DNA of 64,000 bases from Streptacidiphilus rugosus AM-16 (GTDB lineage: Bacteria; Actinomycetota; Actinomycetes; Streptomycetales; Streptomycetaceae). Positions 52,635 through 61,273 of this stretch are shown one piece after another. How positions within the stretch are numbered: the first letter of the stretch is position 1; each line of letters begins with the position of its first letter. The stretch is taken from positions 2,728,001 through 2,792,000 of the forward strand of contig NZ_JQMJ01000004.1 in the NCBI RefSeq assembly GCF_000744655.1. The letters are read 5' to 3'. The notes beneath the pieces were generated by a model, which was given only the letters and a program-made list of their open reading frames with translations, ran no database searches and had not been told where the DNA came from. Made by a program: the position numbers and the translations under genes.

Positions 52635-53219
52635 GCCGCCCGCGCGCTCCCGCCCGGGGAGCACGCGCGCCGTACCGGCTCAGGCACGCCCCGGGGTCGA
52701 ACGAGCCCGCCCCGGGCCCACCCGGTCCGTACAGGCCGCTCTGCAGCCCCTTGGGCGCCCCTGCGGCTCCCGCCCGAGGAAACGTCGACGTCAAACGGGC
52801 GACGGCCGACCGGCGCGGAGCCGACCACGGTCCGCCCGGCGGTGTCCACGACCCGGCTCGCCGTCCCGCCCCGCGATGTCGCCCCCGACGTCGGGGGAAA
52901 GCGCGGGGCCCCTGTCCCGCCCCGGTATTCGCCCCCAGGACCGGCCCCACCCGGCGGAGCACGCACGCAGCGCCGTGCCGGGTCCAGCACACGCGGGGCC
53001 GATGGGAGCCGGCCACCGCGGGCCCGCCCGGCCGTACGAACCGCTGTGCCGCCCCCGGCCCGGTATTCGCCCCCTGGGACCCGGCTCGATGCTCGCGCAG
53101 CACACGCGGGCGGATGGGAGCCGGTCCCCTCGGGCCCACCCGCCCGTACGAGCCGCTGTGCCGCCCCCGGCTCCCACCGGCCCCCGGCCTTGCGGGGCAC
53201 CCGCGGAGCGCTCCGCGCG
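52635..53219. repeat. Degenerate 138-bp tandem repeat in the gap before the SDR gene
   Basis: Copy 1 (52923-53060) and copy 2 (53061-53170, shortened) both start CGGTATTCGCCCCC, share CAGCACACGCGGG and GATGGGAGCCGG, and end with CGCTGTGCCGCCCCCGG. A further partial copy of the last part lies at about 52714-52750 (GGGCCCACCCGGTCCGTACA). The 585-base gap contains no gene I can support. Confidence 0.7.
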
Positions 53220-53939
53220 TCACCGGCCGAGGAGTTCGCCGCCGTTGCAGTGGAGGATCTCGCCGGTGATGTAGCCGGCCTCCGCGCTCGCGAGGAAGAA
53301 GACCGCTGCGGCCACGTCGTCCGGCTCGCCCACCCGGCCCACCAGCGTGCGGCCGGCCCTGCGGACGAGTTCGACCTCGTTGAGGCGGTCGCCGAAGAAC
53401 TCCGTGCCCGCCACCGTTCCCGGCGCCACGACGTTGGCCGTGATGCCGGACGGCCCCAACTGCGCTGCCAGGAAGTGATTCCACGCGTGCAGCGCCGCCT
53501 TCGACGCGCCGTAGGAGCCGGCGCCGCGCACCGCCGCGATCGAACTGACCGTCACCACCCTTGCCTCGCACGGCGTCAGCCGGTCCCGCACCGACTCGGT
53601 CAGCAGGACCGCGGTCAGCACGTTGCGCTCGAAGTCCCCGCGCCAGCGGGCCAGGACGGCGTGCGGTCCGGCCCCGGCCCGGGCCTCGCGGCTACCCGCG
53701 TTGTTGACCAACACGTCGATGCGCTGCGGCAGTTCACGCACCAGGCCCTCCACCGCATCGGCGTCGGCGAGGTCGCAGGCGATCGGGCGCACCCGAGGCC
53801 CGAGCTGCTTCGCCGCCTCCTCCAGCACGCCCCGACGGCGCCCCACGATGGTGACCTCGTCGCCGTTCTCGGCGAAGCGGCGCGAGACGGCGAGTCCGAT
53901 TCCGGTGCCCCCGCCCGTCACGACAACGTTCCGGCCCAT
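53220..53939 (-). CDS. Short-chain dehydrogenase/reductase (SDR)
   Basis: 239 residues from ATG 53939 (GGGGG 4-8 bases upstream). VVTGGGTGIGLAVSRRF nucleotide motif, VLVNNAGSREA, VVTVSSIAAV and the active-site YGASKAALH are in order, with a PGTVAGTEFF loop and the end YITGEILHCNGGELL. Classical SDR of the 3-oxoacyl-ACP reductase-like kind; substrate unknown. Confidence 0.93.
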   Translation of the reverse strand: MGRNVVVTGGGTGIGLAVSRRFAENGDEVTIVGRRRGVLEEAAKQLGPRVRPIACDLADADAVEGLVRELPQRIDVLVNNAGSREARAGAGPHAVLARWRGDFERNVLTAVLLTESVRDRLTPCEARVVTVSSIAAVRGAGSYGASKAALHAWNHFLAAQLGPSGITANVVAPGTVAGTEFFGDRLNEVELVRRAGRTLVGRVGEPDDVAAAVFFLASAEAGYITGEILHCNGGELLGR

Positions 53940-53957
53940 TGATCCCCCTCGGTCCAC

Positions 53958-54287
53958 CGCTCCGGTCCCCCCGGACTCACGTGATTCCTACCACGCGCCC
54001 TTTCGTCCGCTTCGCACCGGGTCGCCCCGACCCGCACCGTCGCGTGAGTGGACAGCGGGCGCACACACGGCCACGAACTGCGATGAGAGGGGGGTCACAT
54101 ACGCCGACCGTAACTTCGCGAGCCCAACTTTGTGTTAGAACTCGTGAGCCGGGGTTCCGGCGGATCCCGGTGGAACGGCCGCCGTCGCTGGGCGGCCGAC
54201 AGCGCACGGCGCGGGCGTGATCAGGGTGGTTGAGCGGCCTCCCCCACGCCCCGCCGTGCGTGCCGCCTTTCCCCCGTCCCGGAAACG
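53958..54287. other. Gap between SDR and citrate synthase with no gene seen
   Basis: About 330 bases with no open frame of good codon pattern. The sequence is less GC-rich near 54105-54140 (AACTTTGTGTTAGAACT), which would fit a promoter region for the leftward SDR gene, but no clear hexamer pair is seen. Confidence 0.5.
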
Positions 54288-54334
54288 CCGAAGGGCCCGT
54301 ACAGCCGCCGTGGCGGCCGTACGGACCCGTTCGG
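54288..54334 (-). terminator. Terminator downstream of citrate synthase
   Basis: CCGAAGGGCCCGTAC (54288 on) pairs with GTACGGACCCGTTCGG (to 54334), with an inner GCCGCC/GGCGGC; one bulged G and one mismatch. It lies 26 bases past the citrate synthase stop. Confidence 0.85.
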
Positions 54335-54359
54335 AGCAATCAGGCCCTTGGTCTTCTGA

Positions 54360-55649
54360 TCAGCGGGCGTCGATCGGGACGTAGTCCCGGATCACCGGGC
54401 CGGTGTAGATCTGGCGCGGACGGCCGATCTTGTTCGACGGATCCGTGATCATCTCCTGCCAGTGGGCGATCCAGCCGGGCAGCCGGCCCATCGCGAACAG
54501 CACGGTGAACATGCTGGTCGGGAAGCCCATGGCCCGGTAGATCAGGCCGGTGTAGAAGTCGACGTTCGGGTAGAGCTTGCGCGAGACGAAGTAGTCGTCC
54601 GTCAGCGCGTGCTGCTCCAGCTTGAGGGCGATGTCGAGCAGCTCGTCGGCCTTGCCCAGCTGGGCCAGGACGTCGTGCGCCGCGGCCTTGATGATCTGGG
54701 CGCGCGGGTCGAAGCTCTTGTAGACCCGGTGGCCGAAGCCCATCAGCCGGACGCCGTCCTCCTTGTTCTTCACCTTGCGGATGAAGGAGTCCACGTCGCC
54801 GCCGTCGTTCTTGATGCCTTCGAGCATCTCCAGCACGGCCTGGTTGGCGCCGCCGTGCAGGGGCCCCCAGAGGGCGTTGATGCCCGCCGAGATCGAGGCG
54901 AAGAGGTTCGCGTGCGAGGAGCCGACCAGGCGGACCGTGGAGGTCGAGCAGTTCTGCTCGTGGTCCGCGTGCAGGATCAGCAGCTTCTCCAGCGCGTTGA
55001 CCACGACCGGGTTGAGCTCGTACTCCTCGGCCGGCACCGCGAAGGTCATCCGCAGGAAGTTCTCGACGTAGCCGAGGTCGTTCCGCGGGTAGACGAACGG
55101 GTGGCCCTGGGCCTTCTTGAAGGCGTAGGCCGCTATGGTCGGCAGCTTGGCCAGCAGGCGCACCGCGGAGATGTAGCGCTGCTCGGGGTCGAACGGGTTG
55201 TGGCTGTCCTGGTAGAACGTCGACAGCGCGCTCACCACGGAGGAGAGCATGGCCATCGGGTGGGCGTCCCGCGGGAAGCCCTGGAAGAAGCGCTTGACGT
55301 CCTCGTGCAGCAGCGTGTGCTGAGAGATGTCGTGCTGGAAGACCCGGAGCTGCTCCGCGTTCGGCAGCTCTCCGTTGATCAGCAGGTAGGCGGACTCCAG
55401 AAAGGTGCCCTGCTCGGCCAGCTGCTCGATCGGGTAGCCGCGGTAGCGGAGGATGCCCTGGTCGCCGTCGATGTAGGTGATCGCGGACTTGCAGGCGGCG
55501 GTGTTGCCGAAGCCGTTGTCCAGGGTGGTCAGGCCGGTCTGGCCCAGAAGCTTCGTAATGTCGAAGCCGGCGTTGCCCACGGTGGCGTCGATCACCGGGT
55601 ACTCGTACTCGCCGCCCTGGTAGCGGAGTACTACAGAGTTGTCGCTCAC
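54360..55649 (-). CDS. gltA: Citrate synthase
   Basis: 429 residues from GTG 55649. This start gives MSDNSVVLRYQGGEYEYPVI, and GAGGG lies 5-9 bases upstream; the longer frame to 55685 has no ribosome binding site. Type II (hexameric-type) citrate synthase features are ILRYRGYPIEQLA, ADHEQNCSTSTVR (substrate His), WGPLHGGANQAVLEML (catalytic His) and MGFGHRVYKSFDPRA, with Asp in VDFYTG. It condenses oxaloacetate and acetyl-CoA at the entry of the TCA cycle. A terminator follows directly. Confidence 0.97.
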   Translation of the reverse strand: MSDNSVVLRYQGGEYEYPVIDATVGNAGFDITKLLGQTGLTTLDNGFGNTAACKSAITYIDGDQGILRYRGYPIEQLAEQGTFLESAYLLINGELPNAEQLRVFQHDISQHTLLHEDVKRFFQGFPRDAHPMAMLSSVVSALSTFYQDSHNPFDPEQRYISAVRLLAKLPTIAAYAFKKAQGHPFVYPRNDLGYVENFLRMTFAVPAEEYELNPVVVNALEKLLILHADHEQNCSTSTVRLVGSSHANLFASISAGINALWGPLHGGANQAVLEMLEGIKNDGGDVDSFIRKVKNKEDGVRLMGFGHRVYKSFDPRAQIIKAAAHDVLAQLGKADELLDIALKLEQHALTDDYFVSRKLYPNVDFYTGLIYRAMGFPTSMFTVLFAMGRLPGWIAHWQEMITDPSNKIGRPRQIYTGPVIRDYVPIDAR

Positions 55650-55816
55650 GTCTTCCCTCATCACCAGCGGAATGAACCTGTTCAAGGGTTCAAGGGGTGC
55701 CCTGACTCCCTCCTACCTTCCCCCAGGCGGGTTACACCTGTGCAGGCGGGGTGGCCCAAAAGAGCCGAAGGTCACAAAGAAACAGGCCAATCGCATTCAA
55801 GTTCTGACAGCGGAAC

Positions 55817-58036
55817 CTACCCCCGAGTCAGCCTATGGTCCAAAGCCGTGTGTCGGCGACCTGCGGAAACCGCCCGTACCGCCTGACCGAGCGCGCGCCG
55901 TGACCCCACGAGCACCACCAGCTTCCTTGCCCGGGTGACGGCCGTGTAGAGGAGGTTCCGCTGGAGCATCATCCAGGCGCTGGTGGTGAGCGGGATCACA
56001 ACGCAGGGGTACTCGCTGCCCTGCGAACGATGGATCGTCACCGCGTAGGCGTGGGCGAGCTCGTCCAGCTCGTCGAAGTCGTAGCCGACGTCCTCGTCCT
56101 CGTCGGTGCGGACCGTCAGCCGCTGCTCCTCGGGATTGACCGAGGTGACTACGCCGACCGTGCCGTTGAAGACGCCGTTGCGCCCCTTGTCGTAGTTGTT
56201 GCGGATCTGGGTGACCTTGTCGCCCACCCGGAAGGTGCGGCCCCCGAAACGGCGCTCGGGGCGGTCCTGGCCGGCCGGCGTGATGGCGGCCTGGAGCAGC
56301 GTGTTGAGGTTTCCCGCCCCGGCCGGGCCCCGGTGCATCGGCGTGAGCACCTGCACGTCCCGGCCCGGGTCGAGGCCGAAGCGGGCCGGGATCCGCCGGG
56401 CCACCACGTCGACGACCAGATCGGCCGTGCGCTCGGTGTCCTCCTCGGCGAAGAGGAAGAAGTCCGCCAGGCCCTCGGTGATCGGCGGGACGCCCTCGTT
56501 GATCCGGTGCGCGTTGGTGACCACGCCCGACTGCTGGGCCTGCCGGAAGATCCGGGTGAGCCGGACGGCAGGGACCGGACTGCCGGGCGCCAGGAGATCC
56601 CGCAGCACCTCGCCGGCGCCCACCGAGGGCAGTTGGTCCACGTCGCCCACCAGCAGCAGATGGGCGCCGGGCGGGACGGCCTTGGCCAGCTTGTTGGCCA
56701 GCAGCAGGTCGAGCATGGAGGCCTCGTCGACCACGACCAGGTCGGCGTCCAGCGGACGGTCGCGGTCGTAGGCGGCGTCGCCGCCGGGCTTCAGCTCCAG
56801 CAGCCGGTGGACCGTGGCGGCCTCGCAGCCGGTCAGCTCGGCCAGCCGCTTGGCCGCCCGCCCGGTGGGCGCGGCGAGTACGACCTTGGCCTTGCGGGCC
56901 AGCGCCAGCGTCACGATCGAGCGGACCGTGAAGGACTTGCCGCAGCCGGGGCCGCCGGTGAGCACGGCGACCTTCCGGGTGAGCGCGAGCCTGACCGACT
57001 GTTCCTGCTCGGGGGCCAGCTCGGCCCCGGTCTGGGTGCGGAGCCAGGCGAGCGCGCGGGGCCAGTCCACCTCGGCGAAGCCGCCGAGGCGGTCGTCGGG
57101 GGCCCGGAGCAGGCGCATCAGCTGGGCGGCCAGGGAGACCTCCGCGCGATGGAAGGGCACCAGGTAGATCGCACTGAGCTGCTCCGCCCCGCCGTCCTCG
57201 GCGTGCGCCTCCCCGGGCACCGCCTCGCGGACCACGCCCTCCTCCGCCACCAGCTCGGCCAGGCACTCGATGACCAGGCCGGTGTCGACGGCGAGCAGCT
57301 TGACCGCGTCGGAGATCAGCTGCTCCTCGGGCAGGAAGCAGTGACCCTGGTCGGAGCTCTGCGACAGGGCGTACTGGAGGCCCGCCTTCACCCGCTGCGG
57401 GCTGTCCTGGGGGATGCCGACGGCCTGGGCGATCCGGTCGGCGGTGAGGAAGCCGATGCCCCAGACGTCGGCGGCCAGGCGGTAGGGCTCGTTCCTGACG
57501 ACGGAGATCGAGGCGTCCTGGTAGCTCTTGTAGATCCGGACCGCGAGCGAGGTGGAGACGCCGACGCCCTGGAGGAAGACCATCACCTCCTTGATCGCCT
57601 TCTGCTCCTCCCAGGCGGCGGCGATCATCTTCGTCCGCTTGGGGCCGAGCTTGGGCACCTCGATGAGACGGGCCGGCTGCTGCTCGATGACGTCGAGGGT
57701 CTCGACGCCGAAGTGGCCGACGATCCGCTCGGCCAGCCGGGGGCCGATGCCCTTGATCAGCCCGGAGCCGAGGTAGCGCTGGATGCCCTGGACGGTGGCG
57801 GGCAGCACGGTGGTGTAGTTCTCGACGGTGAACTGACGGCCGAACCTGGGGTGGCTGCCCCAGCGGCCGTGCATCCGCAGGCTCTCCCCAGGCTGGGCGC
57901 CGAGCAGCGCGCCGACGACCGTGAGCAGCTCGCCTCCGCCGCGACCGGTGTCGACCCGGGCCACCGTCCAGCCCGTCTCCTCGCTCGCGAAGGTGATGCG
58001 CTCCAGCACCCCCTCGACGACCGCCAGTTGGTTCAT
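55817..58036 (-). CDS. recD2: SF1B DNA helicase RecD2
   Basis: 739 residues from ATG 58036. RecD2 has an N-terminal OB-like domain (VVEGVLERITFASEETGWTV) and tandem helix-hairpin-helix motifs (IKGIGPRLAERIVGHFG, VPKLGPKRTKMI) before the helicase core. Walker A is VLTGGPGCGKSFTVR, then APTGRAAKRLAEL, DLVVVDEASMLDL, LVGDVDQLPSVGAGEVL, LTRIFRQ, VQVLTPMHRG and the final AVTIHRSQGSEYPCV and YTAVTRA. It is a 5'-3' helicase independent of RecBC, probably for repair. It lies upstream of gltA on the same strand with 168 bases between. Confidence 0.96.
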   Translation of the reverse strand: MNQLAVVEGVLERITFASEETGWTVARVDTGRGGGELLTVVGALLGAQPGESLRMHGRWGSHPRFGRQFTVENYTTVLPATVQGIQRYLGSGLIKGIGPRLAERIVGHFGVETLDVIEQQPARLIEVPKLGPKRTKMIAAAWEEQKAIKEVMVFLQGVGVSTSLAVRIYKSYQDASISVVRNEPYRLAADVWGIGFLTADRIAQAVGIPQDSPQRVKAGLQYALSQSSDQGHCFLPEEQLISDAVKLLAVDTGLVIECLAELVAEEGVVREAVPGEAHAEDGGAEQLSAIYLVPFHRAEVSLAAQLMRLLRAPDDRLGGFAEVDWPRALAWLRTQTGAELAPEQEQSVRLALTRKVAVLTGGPGCGKSFTVRSIVTLALARKAKVVLAAPTGRAAKRLAELTGCEAATVHRLLELKPGGDAAYDRDRPLDADLVVVDEASMLDLLLANKLAKAVPPGAHLLLVGDVDQLPSVGAGEVLRDLLAPGSPVPAVRLTRIFRQAQQSGVVTNAHRINEGVPPITEGLADFFLFAEEDTERTADLVVDVVARRIPARFGLDPGRDVQVLTPMHRGPAGAGNLNTLLQAAITPAGQDRPERRFGGRTFRVGDKVTQIRNNYDKGRNGVFNGTVGVVTSVNPEEQRLTVRTDEDEDVGYDFDELDELAHAYAVTIHRSQGSEYPCVVIPLTTSAWMMLQRNLLYTAVTRARKLVVLVGSRRALGQAVRAVSAGRRHTALDHRLTRG

Positions 58037-58086
58037 GGGAGCACGCTAGCGGGTGCGACTGACAGCCTGCGGGCCGGTCATTTCTG

Positions 58087-58102
58087 TTCGAACATGCTCG
58101 AA
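58087..58102. promoter_or_regulatory. Imperfect palindrome in the recD2 upstream region
   Basis: TTCGAACATGCTCGAA: arms TTCGA and TCGAA with a 6-base spacer, in the divergent gap between recD2 and the VOC gene, 51 bases from the recD2 start. It recalls, but does not match in phase, the actinobacterial SOS box TCGAAC-N4-GTTCGA. The 235-base gap has no gene. Confidence 0.35.
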
Positions 58103-58271
58103 AGCGACCGTTAAAAATTCTTTGCGACCAGGCCGTCCCGGAGACCCCGAATTGTCAGTGGGGCGCGGAAGACTGTGAAGCGGTCCACCAAGGGCGTTCG
58201 ACCGCGTCGGTCGGACGCGCTCACCCCAGGGGTCCCGACCGCTCGGGAGCCCCGTACCTCAGGAGCACAGC

Positions 58272-59042
58272 ATGCTGAGCCTTGACTACACCCCCGGCAC
58301 CCCTCGTTGGATCGACCTCGGCAGCCCGGACACGGCGGCGACGGCCGCGTTCTACACCGGCCTCTTCGGCTGGACGACGGAGGACGCGGGCCCCGACACC
58401 GGCGGTTACGGCTTCTTCAACCTGGACGGCAGGATGCTCGGCGGCTTCGGCCCGCTGATGGACCCGAACGCCTCCCCCTCCTGGACGATCTACTTCGGCA
58501 CCGACGACGCCGAGGCCACGGCCAAGTCCGTCGAGCAGGCGGGCGGCACGGTCCGCGCGCCCGCCATGGACGTGATGGACTTCGGCCGGATGGCCCAGCT
58601 CTCCGACGGCCAGGGCGGCGAGTTCGCCGTCTGGCAGCCCCGGTCCAACCCCGGCTTCCACGCGGTCAACGTCCCCGGTTCGCTCGCCTGGGCCGAGCTG
58701 CACACCAGCGACCCGGAGGCGGCGCGCGCCTTCTACACCTCCGTCTTCGGCTGGTCGCTCAACGACCAGAACATGGGCGACTTCACCTACACCGTCGCCT
58801 CGATGGGCACCGAGGAGACCTCCTTCGGCGGCCTGATGGGACACATGCCCGGCGAGACGGCGACGTACTGGTTGCCCTACTTCGAGGTCGCGGACTGCGA
58901 CGCCACCGTCGCCAAGGTCGCCGGCCTGGGCGGCACGGTCTTCATGGGTCCCGACACCCTCGCCGGCGTCGGCCGGATGGCGGCGATCAGGGACATCCAC
59001 GGTTCGGTCTTCTCCGTCATCACCAGCGAGCAGCCGAGCTGA
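58272..59042 (+). CDS. VOC family (glyoxalase-like) protein with two domains
   Basis: 256 residues from ATG 58272. Two vicinal-oxygen-chelate modules follow one another: WIDLGSPDTAATAAFYTGLFG (about 10-125) and WAELHTSDPEAARAFYTSVFG (about 138-256), each ending with strands such as AVWQPRSNPGF and FSVITSEQPS. Similar to streptomycete hydroxylase-like/glyoxalase proteins. Substrate unknown. It is followed 104 bases later by glutathione peroxidase. Confidence 0.92.
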   Translation: MLSLDYTPGTPRWIDLGSPDTAATAAFYTGLFGWTTEDAGPDTGGYGFFNLDGRMLGGFGPLMDPNASPSWTIYFGTDDAEATAKSVEQAGGTVRAPAMDVMDFGRMAQLSDGQGGEFAVWQPRSNPGFHAVNVPGSLAWAELHTSDPEAARAFYTSVFGWSLNDQNMGDFTYTVASMGTEETSFGGLMGHMPGETATYWLPYFEVADCDATVAKVAGLGGTVFMGPDTLAGVGRMAAIRDIHGSVFSVITSEQPS

Positions 59043-59145
59043 CCCGCCTCCGGAGATCACGGGGGGCAGCCAGGGAAGAAGCGGGGCGGGGGCGCGGTTG
59101 AGGCTGAGCGAAGGAGTCTCACCCCGCCCCGACGAAGGATCATCG

Positions 59146-59634
59146 ATGAGCCTGTACGACATCCCGCTGAACACCCTCACGGGCGAGCCCACCAGCCTCG
59201 CCGCCTACGAGGGCAAGGCCGTGCTGCTGGTCAACGTCGCCTCCAAGTGCGGACTCACGCCGCAGTACGCGGGCCTGGAGCGACTGCAGCAGCAGTACGG
59301 CGAGCGCGGGTTCACCGTGCTCGGGGTGCCCTGCAACCAGTTCGCCGGCCAGGAGCCCGGTTCGGCGGAGGAGATCCAGACGTTCTGCTCCACCACCTAC
59401 GGCGTCTCCTTCCCGCTGCTGGAGAAGGCGGACGTGAACGGCCCCGCCCGGCACCCGCTCTACACCGAGCTGACCGCCGTTCCGGACGCCGCGGGCGAGG
59501 CCGGGGACATCACCTGGAACTTCGAGAAGTTCCTCATCTCCCCCAAGGGCGAGGTGGCCGGCCGCTTCCGGCCGCGCACCGAGCCCGAGGCCACCGAGCT
59601 GGTCTCGGCGATCGAGTCGCTGCTCCCCGCCTGA
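59146..59634 (+). CDS. Glutathione peroxidase (thiol peroxidase type)
   Basis: 162 residues from ATG 59146 with GAAGGA 6 bases upstream; a frame from 59098 lacks support. The peroxidatic residue is Cys35 in NVASKCGLTPQY (not selenocysteine), with LGVPCNQFAGQEPGS and ITWNFEKFLI forming the Gln/Trp/Asn tetrad. Bacteria of this group lack glutathione, so it probably uses thioredoxin or mycothiol. Acts on hydroperoxides in the cytoplasm. Confidence 0.95.
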   Translation: MSLYDIPLNTLTGEPTSLAAYEGKAVLLVNVASKCGLTPQYAGLERLQQQYGERGFTVLGVPCNQFAGQEPGSAEEIQTFCSTTYGVSFPLLEKADVNGPARHPLYTELTAVPDAAGEAGDITWNFEKFLISPKGEVAGRFRPRTEPEATELVSAIESLLPA

Positions 59635-59682
59635 GGCGGATCGACCGCGGGGGGCGGGTGCCGCCGGACTAGGGTGACGATC

Positions 59683-60138
59683 ATGAGCGATCTCACCTTC
59701 CGGCGGGCCACCCGCGAGGATCTTCCCGCCATCGTCGCCATGCTCGCCGCCGACTCGATGGGCGCGGGGCGGGAGAGTCCGGACGACCTGACGCCCTATC
59801 TGGCGGCCTTCGACCGGGTCAGTGCGGACGCGAACCAGCATCTGATCGTGGCCGATCGCGGCGGCGAGGTCGTGGGCACACTGCAGTTGTCGGTCATCCC
59901 CGGGATCTCGCGGCAGGGGATCACCCGGACTGTCGTCGAGGCGGTCAGGGTCCGCGCGGACCAGCGTGGCAGCGGTCTCGGGACGGCACTGATGGAACAC
60001 GCCGTGGCCGAGTCACGCCGACTGGGCGCGAGCCTGGTCCAGCTGACCAGCGACGGCTCGCGCGTCGACGCGCACCGCTTCTACGAGCGCCTCGGCTTCA
60101 CCGGCTCGCACATCGGTTTCAAGCTCCCGCTGACCTGA
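59683..60138 (+). CDS. GNAT family N-acetyltransferase
   Basis: 151 residues from ATG 59683 (AGGG 8 bases upstream). FRRATREDLPAIVAMLAADS, LQLSVIPGISRQG, the acetyl-CoA loop VRADQRGSGLGTALMEHAV and the C-terminal VDAHRFYERLGFTGSHIGFKL are standard GNAT motifs. It resembles the GNAT family proteins that act on small molecules. Acceptor unknown. Confidence 0.92.
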   Translation: MSDLTFRRATREDLPAIVAMLAADSMGAGRESPDDLTPYLAAFDRVSADANQHLIVADRGGEVVGTLQLSVIPGISRQGITRTVVEAVRVRADQRGSGLGTALMEHAVAESRRLGASLVQLTSDGSRVDAHRFYERLGFTGSHIGFKLPLT

Positions 60139-60153
60139 CCGGGGCGGGCCCGC

Positions 60154-60528
60154 TCAGGAGTGGTCGGCCGCCTCGGTGTGCTGCGCGGCGTGCTCGGCGG
60201 GCGCGTCCTCCTCGTTGCGCTGGACGGTGCCGCGGGTGCCGTCGCCGCGGTGCCACTCGACCACGAGCTCGTCCTTGGCGCCGAAGCGGACGAGATGACG
60301 GCCGACGACGTCCTCCAGCCGGTCGAGGTTCTCGGCGTCGCCCTCGACGACGAGCAGCAGGGCGCCGTCCGTGGCCGTCATCGCGCCGGTGCCGGCGCCG
60401 AAGGTCAGGGAGCCGAGACCGGTCTCGGAATCCCAGTTGGTCTCGACCTTCCGGCCGAGGTGGGCGGCGAGCTGCTTGGCATAGCGGTGCGGGCGGTCGG
60501 TGACGACACGGGCCTGGGAGCGGGCCAT
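60154..60528 (-). CDS. DUF2218 domain-containing protein
   Basis: 124 residues from ATG 60528. MARSQARVVTDRPHRYAKQL, LGRKVETNWDSETG and HLVRFGAKDELVVEWHR are the family's features; an Ala/Glu/His-rich tail (EEDAPAEHAAQHTEAADHS) follows. DUF2218 genes in actinobacteria often sit with siderophore or iron-regulated genes; an iron box lies 53 bases upstream here. Function unknown but probably iron-linked. Confidence 0.9.
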   Translation of the reverse strand: MARSQARVVTDRPHRYAKQLAAHLGRKVETNWDSETGLGSLTFGAGTGAMTATDGALLLVVEGDAENLDRLEDVVGRHLVRFGAKDELVVEWHRGDGTRGTVQRNEEDAPAEHAAQHTEAADHS

Positions 60529-60580
60529 GGGTATCTCCAGAGGAATGGGAGCAAGAGCCGGAGGCCGGTCGGCTTCCGAC

Positions 60581-60594
60581 TTAGGCGAGCCTAA
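60581..60594 (-). promoter_or_regulatory. DtxR/IdeR-type iron box before the DUF2218 gene
   Basis: TTAGGCGAGCCTAA is a 14-base dyad (TTAGGC/GCCTAA) agreeing with the ends TTAGG and CCTAA of the streptomycete DmdR1 iron box, but shorter than the full 19-base consensus. An AT-rich stretch suitable for promoters follows (60594-60626), which could also serve the rightward MarR gene. Confidence 0.65.
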
Positions 60595-60706
60595 AGCATA
60601 ATGAGTCTAACTCTCTATTTATTTCCGCCATCCGTCCCGCAATCGACCGCAGCTCCGGCCAGGCCTCTGTCGATATCCTGGCCTCCCCCGACGCAGGAGC
60701 CCATCC

Positions 60707-61273
60707 GTGACCGCCGCCGCCCAGCCCGCATCCGCGCCCGAGCCGATCCCCACCGAGGTCGAGCTTGCCGACGCGATGATGCGCGCCAGCAAGCGGATGC
60801 GGAAGGCCACCTTCCACCGCTTGGCCCCGCACGGGCTCACCCCGTCCCAGGGGCGCGCGCTGGACATGCTGTCCTGGAGCGGCGGCCGCGGGATCCGGCT
60901 CAACCAGCTGGCCGAGCGGCTCCGGATCGCCCCCCGCTCCACGACCACGGTGGTCGACGCGCTGGAAGCCGCCGGACTGGTCACCCGCTCCCCCGATCCG
61001 GACGACCGCCGGGCGACCCTGCTTCAGCTGACAGAGGCCGGCGACGCCGCCGTGGCCAGGATCGCCACGGTCCGGCGCGAGGTGGCCGAGGAGTACTTCG
61101 GACCGGTCAGCGCCGGGGACCGGGTGACGCTGCTGCACCTGCTGCGGCTGGCGGAGGAGTCGTACGAGCAGGCCCACCCCCACCACGGCCCGCACGGATC
61201 CACCCCGCATCCGCACCCGCGGCACCTCCCTGGGCCGGCGCCTGCCGACGCCCCCTCCGCAACGGCCCCCTGA
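60707..61273 (+). CDS. MarR family transcriptional regulator
   Basis: 188 residues from GTG 60707 (GGAG 8 bases upstream). HGLTPSQGRALDMLSWSGGR, LNQLAERLRIAPRSTTTVVDALEAAGLV and the wing SPDPDDRRATLLQLTEAG define it. The last 35 residues are His/Pro-rich (YEQAHPHHGPHGSTPHPHP) and could bind metal. Its 3' end overlaps the convergent transporter gene by 167 bases. Confidence 0.93.
   Translation: MTAAAQPASAPEPIPTEVELADAMMRASKRMRKATFHRLAPHGLTPSQGRALDMLSWSGGRGIRLNQLAERLRIAPRSTTTVVDALEAAGLVTRSPDPDDRRATLLQLTEAGDAAVARIATVRREVAEEYFGPVSAGDRVTLLHLLRLAEESYEQAHPHHGPHGSTPHPHPRHLPGPAPADAPSATAP

Noticed and set aside
48771-52664. 1297-codon open frame antisense to copA
   Set aside because: Shadow of copA and the aldo/keto reductase.
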